38,915 nucleotides of DNA from positions 1 to 38,915 of the forward strand of contig WBUN01000046.1 of assembly GCA_008933705.1 (NCBI GenBank), given 5' to 3'. Positions 38,720-38,915 of the stretch are shown here, one piece after another; position 1 is the stretch's first letter; each line of letters opens with the position of its first letter. Source of the stretch: Hyphomicrobiaceae bacterium (GTDB taxonomy: Bacteria; Pseudomonadota; Alphaproteobacteria; Rhizobiales; Hyphomicrobiaceae). The position numbers and the translations under genes were made by a program. Below the pieces are notes generated by a model. The model saw only the letters and a list, made by a program, of their open reading frames with translations, was not told where the DNA came from and made no database searches.

Positions 38720-38915
38720 ATGCCAAGACGCGCGTATGCACGGTGGATGGTTGGGGCAGCCTTGGTCGTTGCCGCAATGGGAGCCGTCGCCGCCTACACG
38801 TGGAGCCGCCCACTCACCGTGACCGTGGCGGCGATTGAGAAGGACGTGCCGATCCAGGTGTTCGGCCTCGGGACGGTCGAGGCTCAGACCGTATCACGCA
38901 TCGGCTTCGAAACCG
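38720..38915 (+). CDS. HlyD/RND-type periplasmic adaptor, start only (cut by window edge)
   Basis: An open frame from ATG 38720 (GGGGAAGAT upstream) to the right edge gives 65 residues: MPRRAYARWMVGAALVVAAM, a hydrophobic anchor to YTWSRPL, then VTVAAIEKDVPIQVFGLGTV, EAQTVSRIGFET. This aligns with the adaptor at 13237 (residues ~58-91: RPISVQTASVEHDVAVRVFG, LGTVEARVLSKIGFEVG). The shared VFGLGTVEA and IGFE blocks mark paralogues of one adaptor subfamily. A second exporter operon probably continues to the right. Confidence 0.85.
   Translation, partial: MPRRAYARWMVGAALVVAAMGAVAAYTWSRPLTVTVAAIEKDVPIQVFGLGTVEAQTVSRIGFET

Noticed and set aside
1-38915. CRISPR arrays or phage structural genes
   Set aside because: No regularly spaced direct repeats of CRISPR size and no capsid, portal or tail-like proteins were seen.

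Overview
The window looks like GC-rich chromosomal DNA from an alphaproteobacterium, most likely a member of the Hyphomicrobiales (Bradyrhizobium/Rhodoplanes-like). The basis is the gene content (PepSY/OmpR-type two-component set, DUF6448 protein, fused indolepyruvate oxidoreductase with a divergent Lrp regulator, class III CoA transferases, many peptide-type ABC transporter genes), the high GC visible throughout, and homologies recalled from memory. No database search was possible, so the taxon is an inference.

Layout. 1-2920 is a scarred accessory segment. It holds the 3' end of an IS1595-type transposase, remnants of a DsbA-family isomerase and a serine recombinase, a HigBA-type toxin-antitoxin pair whose toxin 5' end looks frameshifted, and a Fic-family protein with a catalytic-His substitution under two inverted repeats. 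3502-6881 is a redox/envelope-sensing unit: PepSY protein, response regulator and histidine kinase on the minus strand, divergent from a second PepSY protein and a cytochrome b561. 6882-7620 is a junction of two broken metal-transporter genes (VIT and CDF). 7632-11627 holds a hemerythrin protein, a DUF6448 secreted protein, a Crp/Fnr regulator, a diheme cytochrome c and a dihydrolipoyl-dehydrogenase-like flavoprotein. A decayed class II glutamine amidotransferase follows.

11950-16356 is a TetR-controlled export operon: TetR, a small multi-pass membrane protein, a HlyD-type adaptor, an FtsX-type permease and an ABC ATPase. A paralogous adaptor begins at 38720 and runs off the right edge. 16920-21703 contains a small alpha/beta-barrel-like protein, a fused indolepyruvate:ferredoxin oxidoreductase and its divergent Lrp/AsnC regulator. 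21711-23993 is an insertion-sequence pile-up (IS630 fragment, IS91 fragment, intact IS3-family element).

24116-38180 is the most interesting part: a catabolic island. Two class III CoA transferases diverge from a rightward set comprising a small beta-rich protein, a small Cys-rich secreted protein, acyl-CoA dehydrogenase, DUF35 Zn-ribbon protein, thiolase-like protein, SDR, enoyl-CoA hydratase and TetR. A complete five-gene peptide-class ABC importer follows. The enzyme set has the same composition as the benzylsuccinate beta-oxidation (bbs) operon. The thiolase-like protein has Ser where the nucleophilic Cys is expected. Similar TetR-type inverted repeats (26626-26657 and 31748-31776) lie in the divergent promoter and in front of the TetR gene, tying the island into one predicted regulon. 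My reading is an acid-uptake, CoA-activation and beta-oxidation (or retro-aldol) pathway for an unidentified carboxylic acid.
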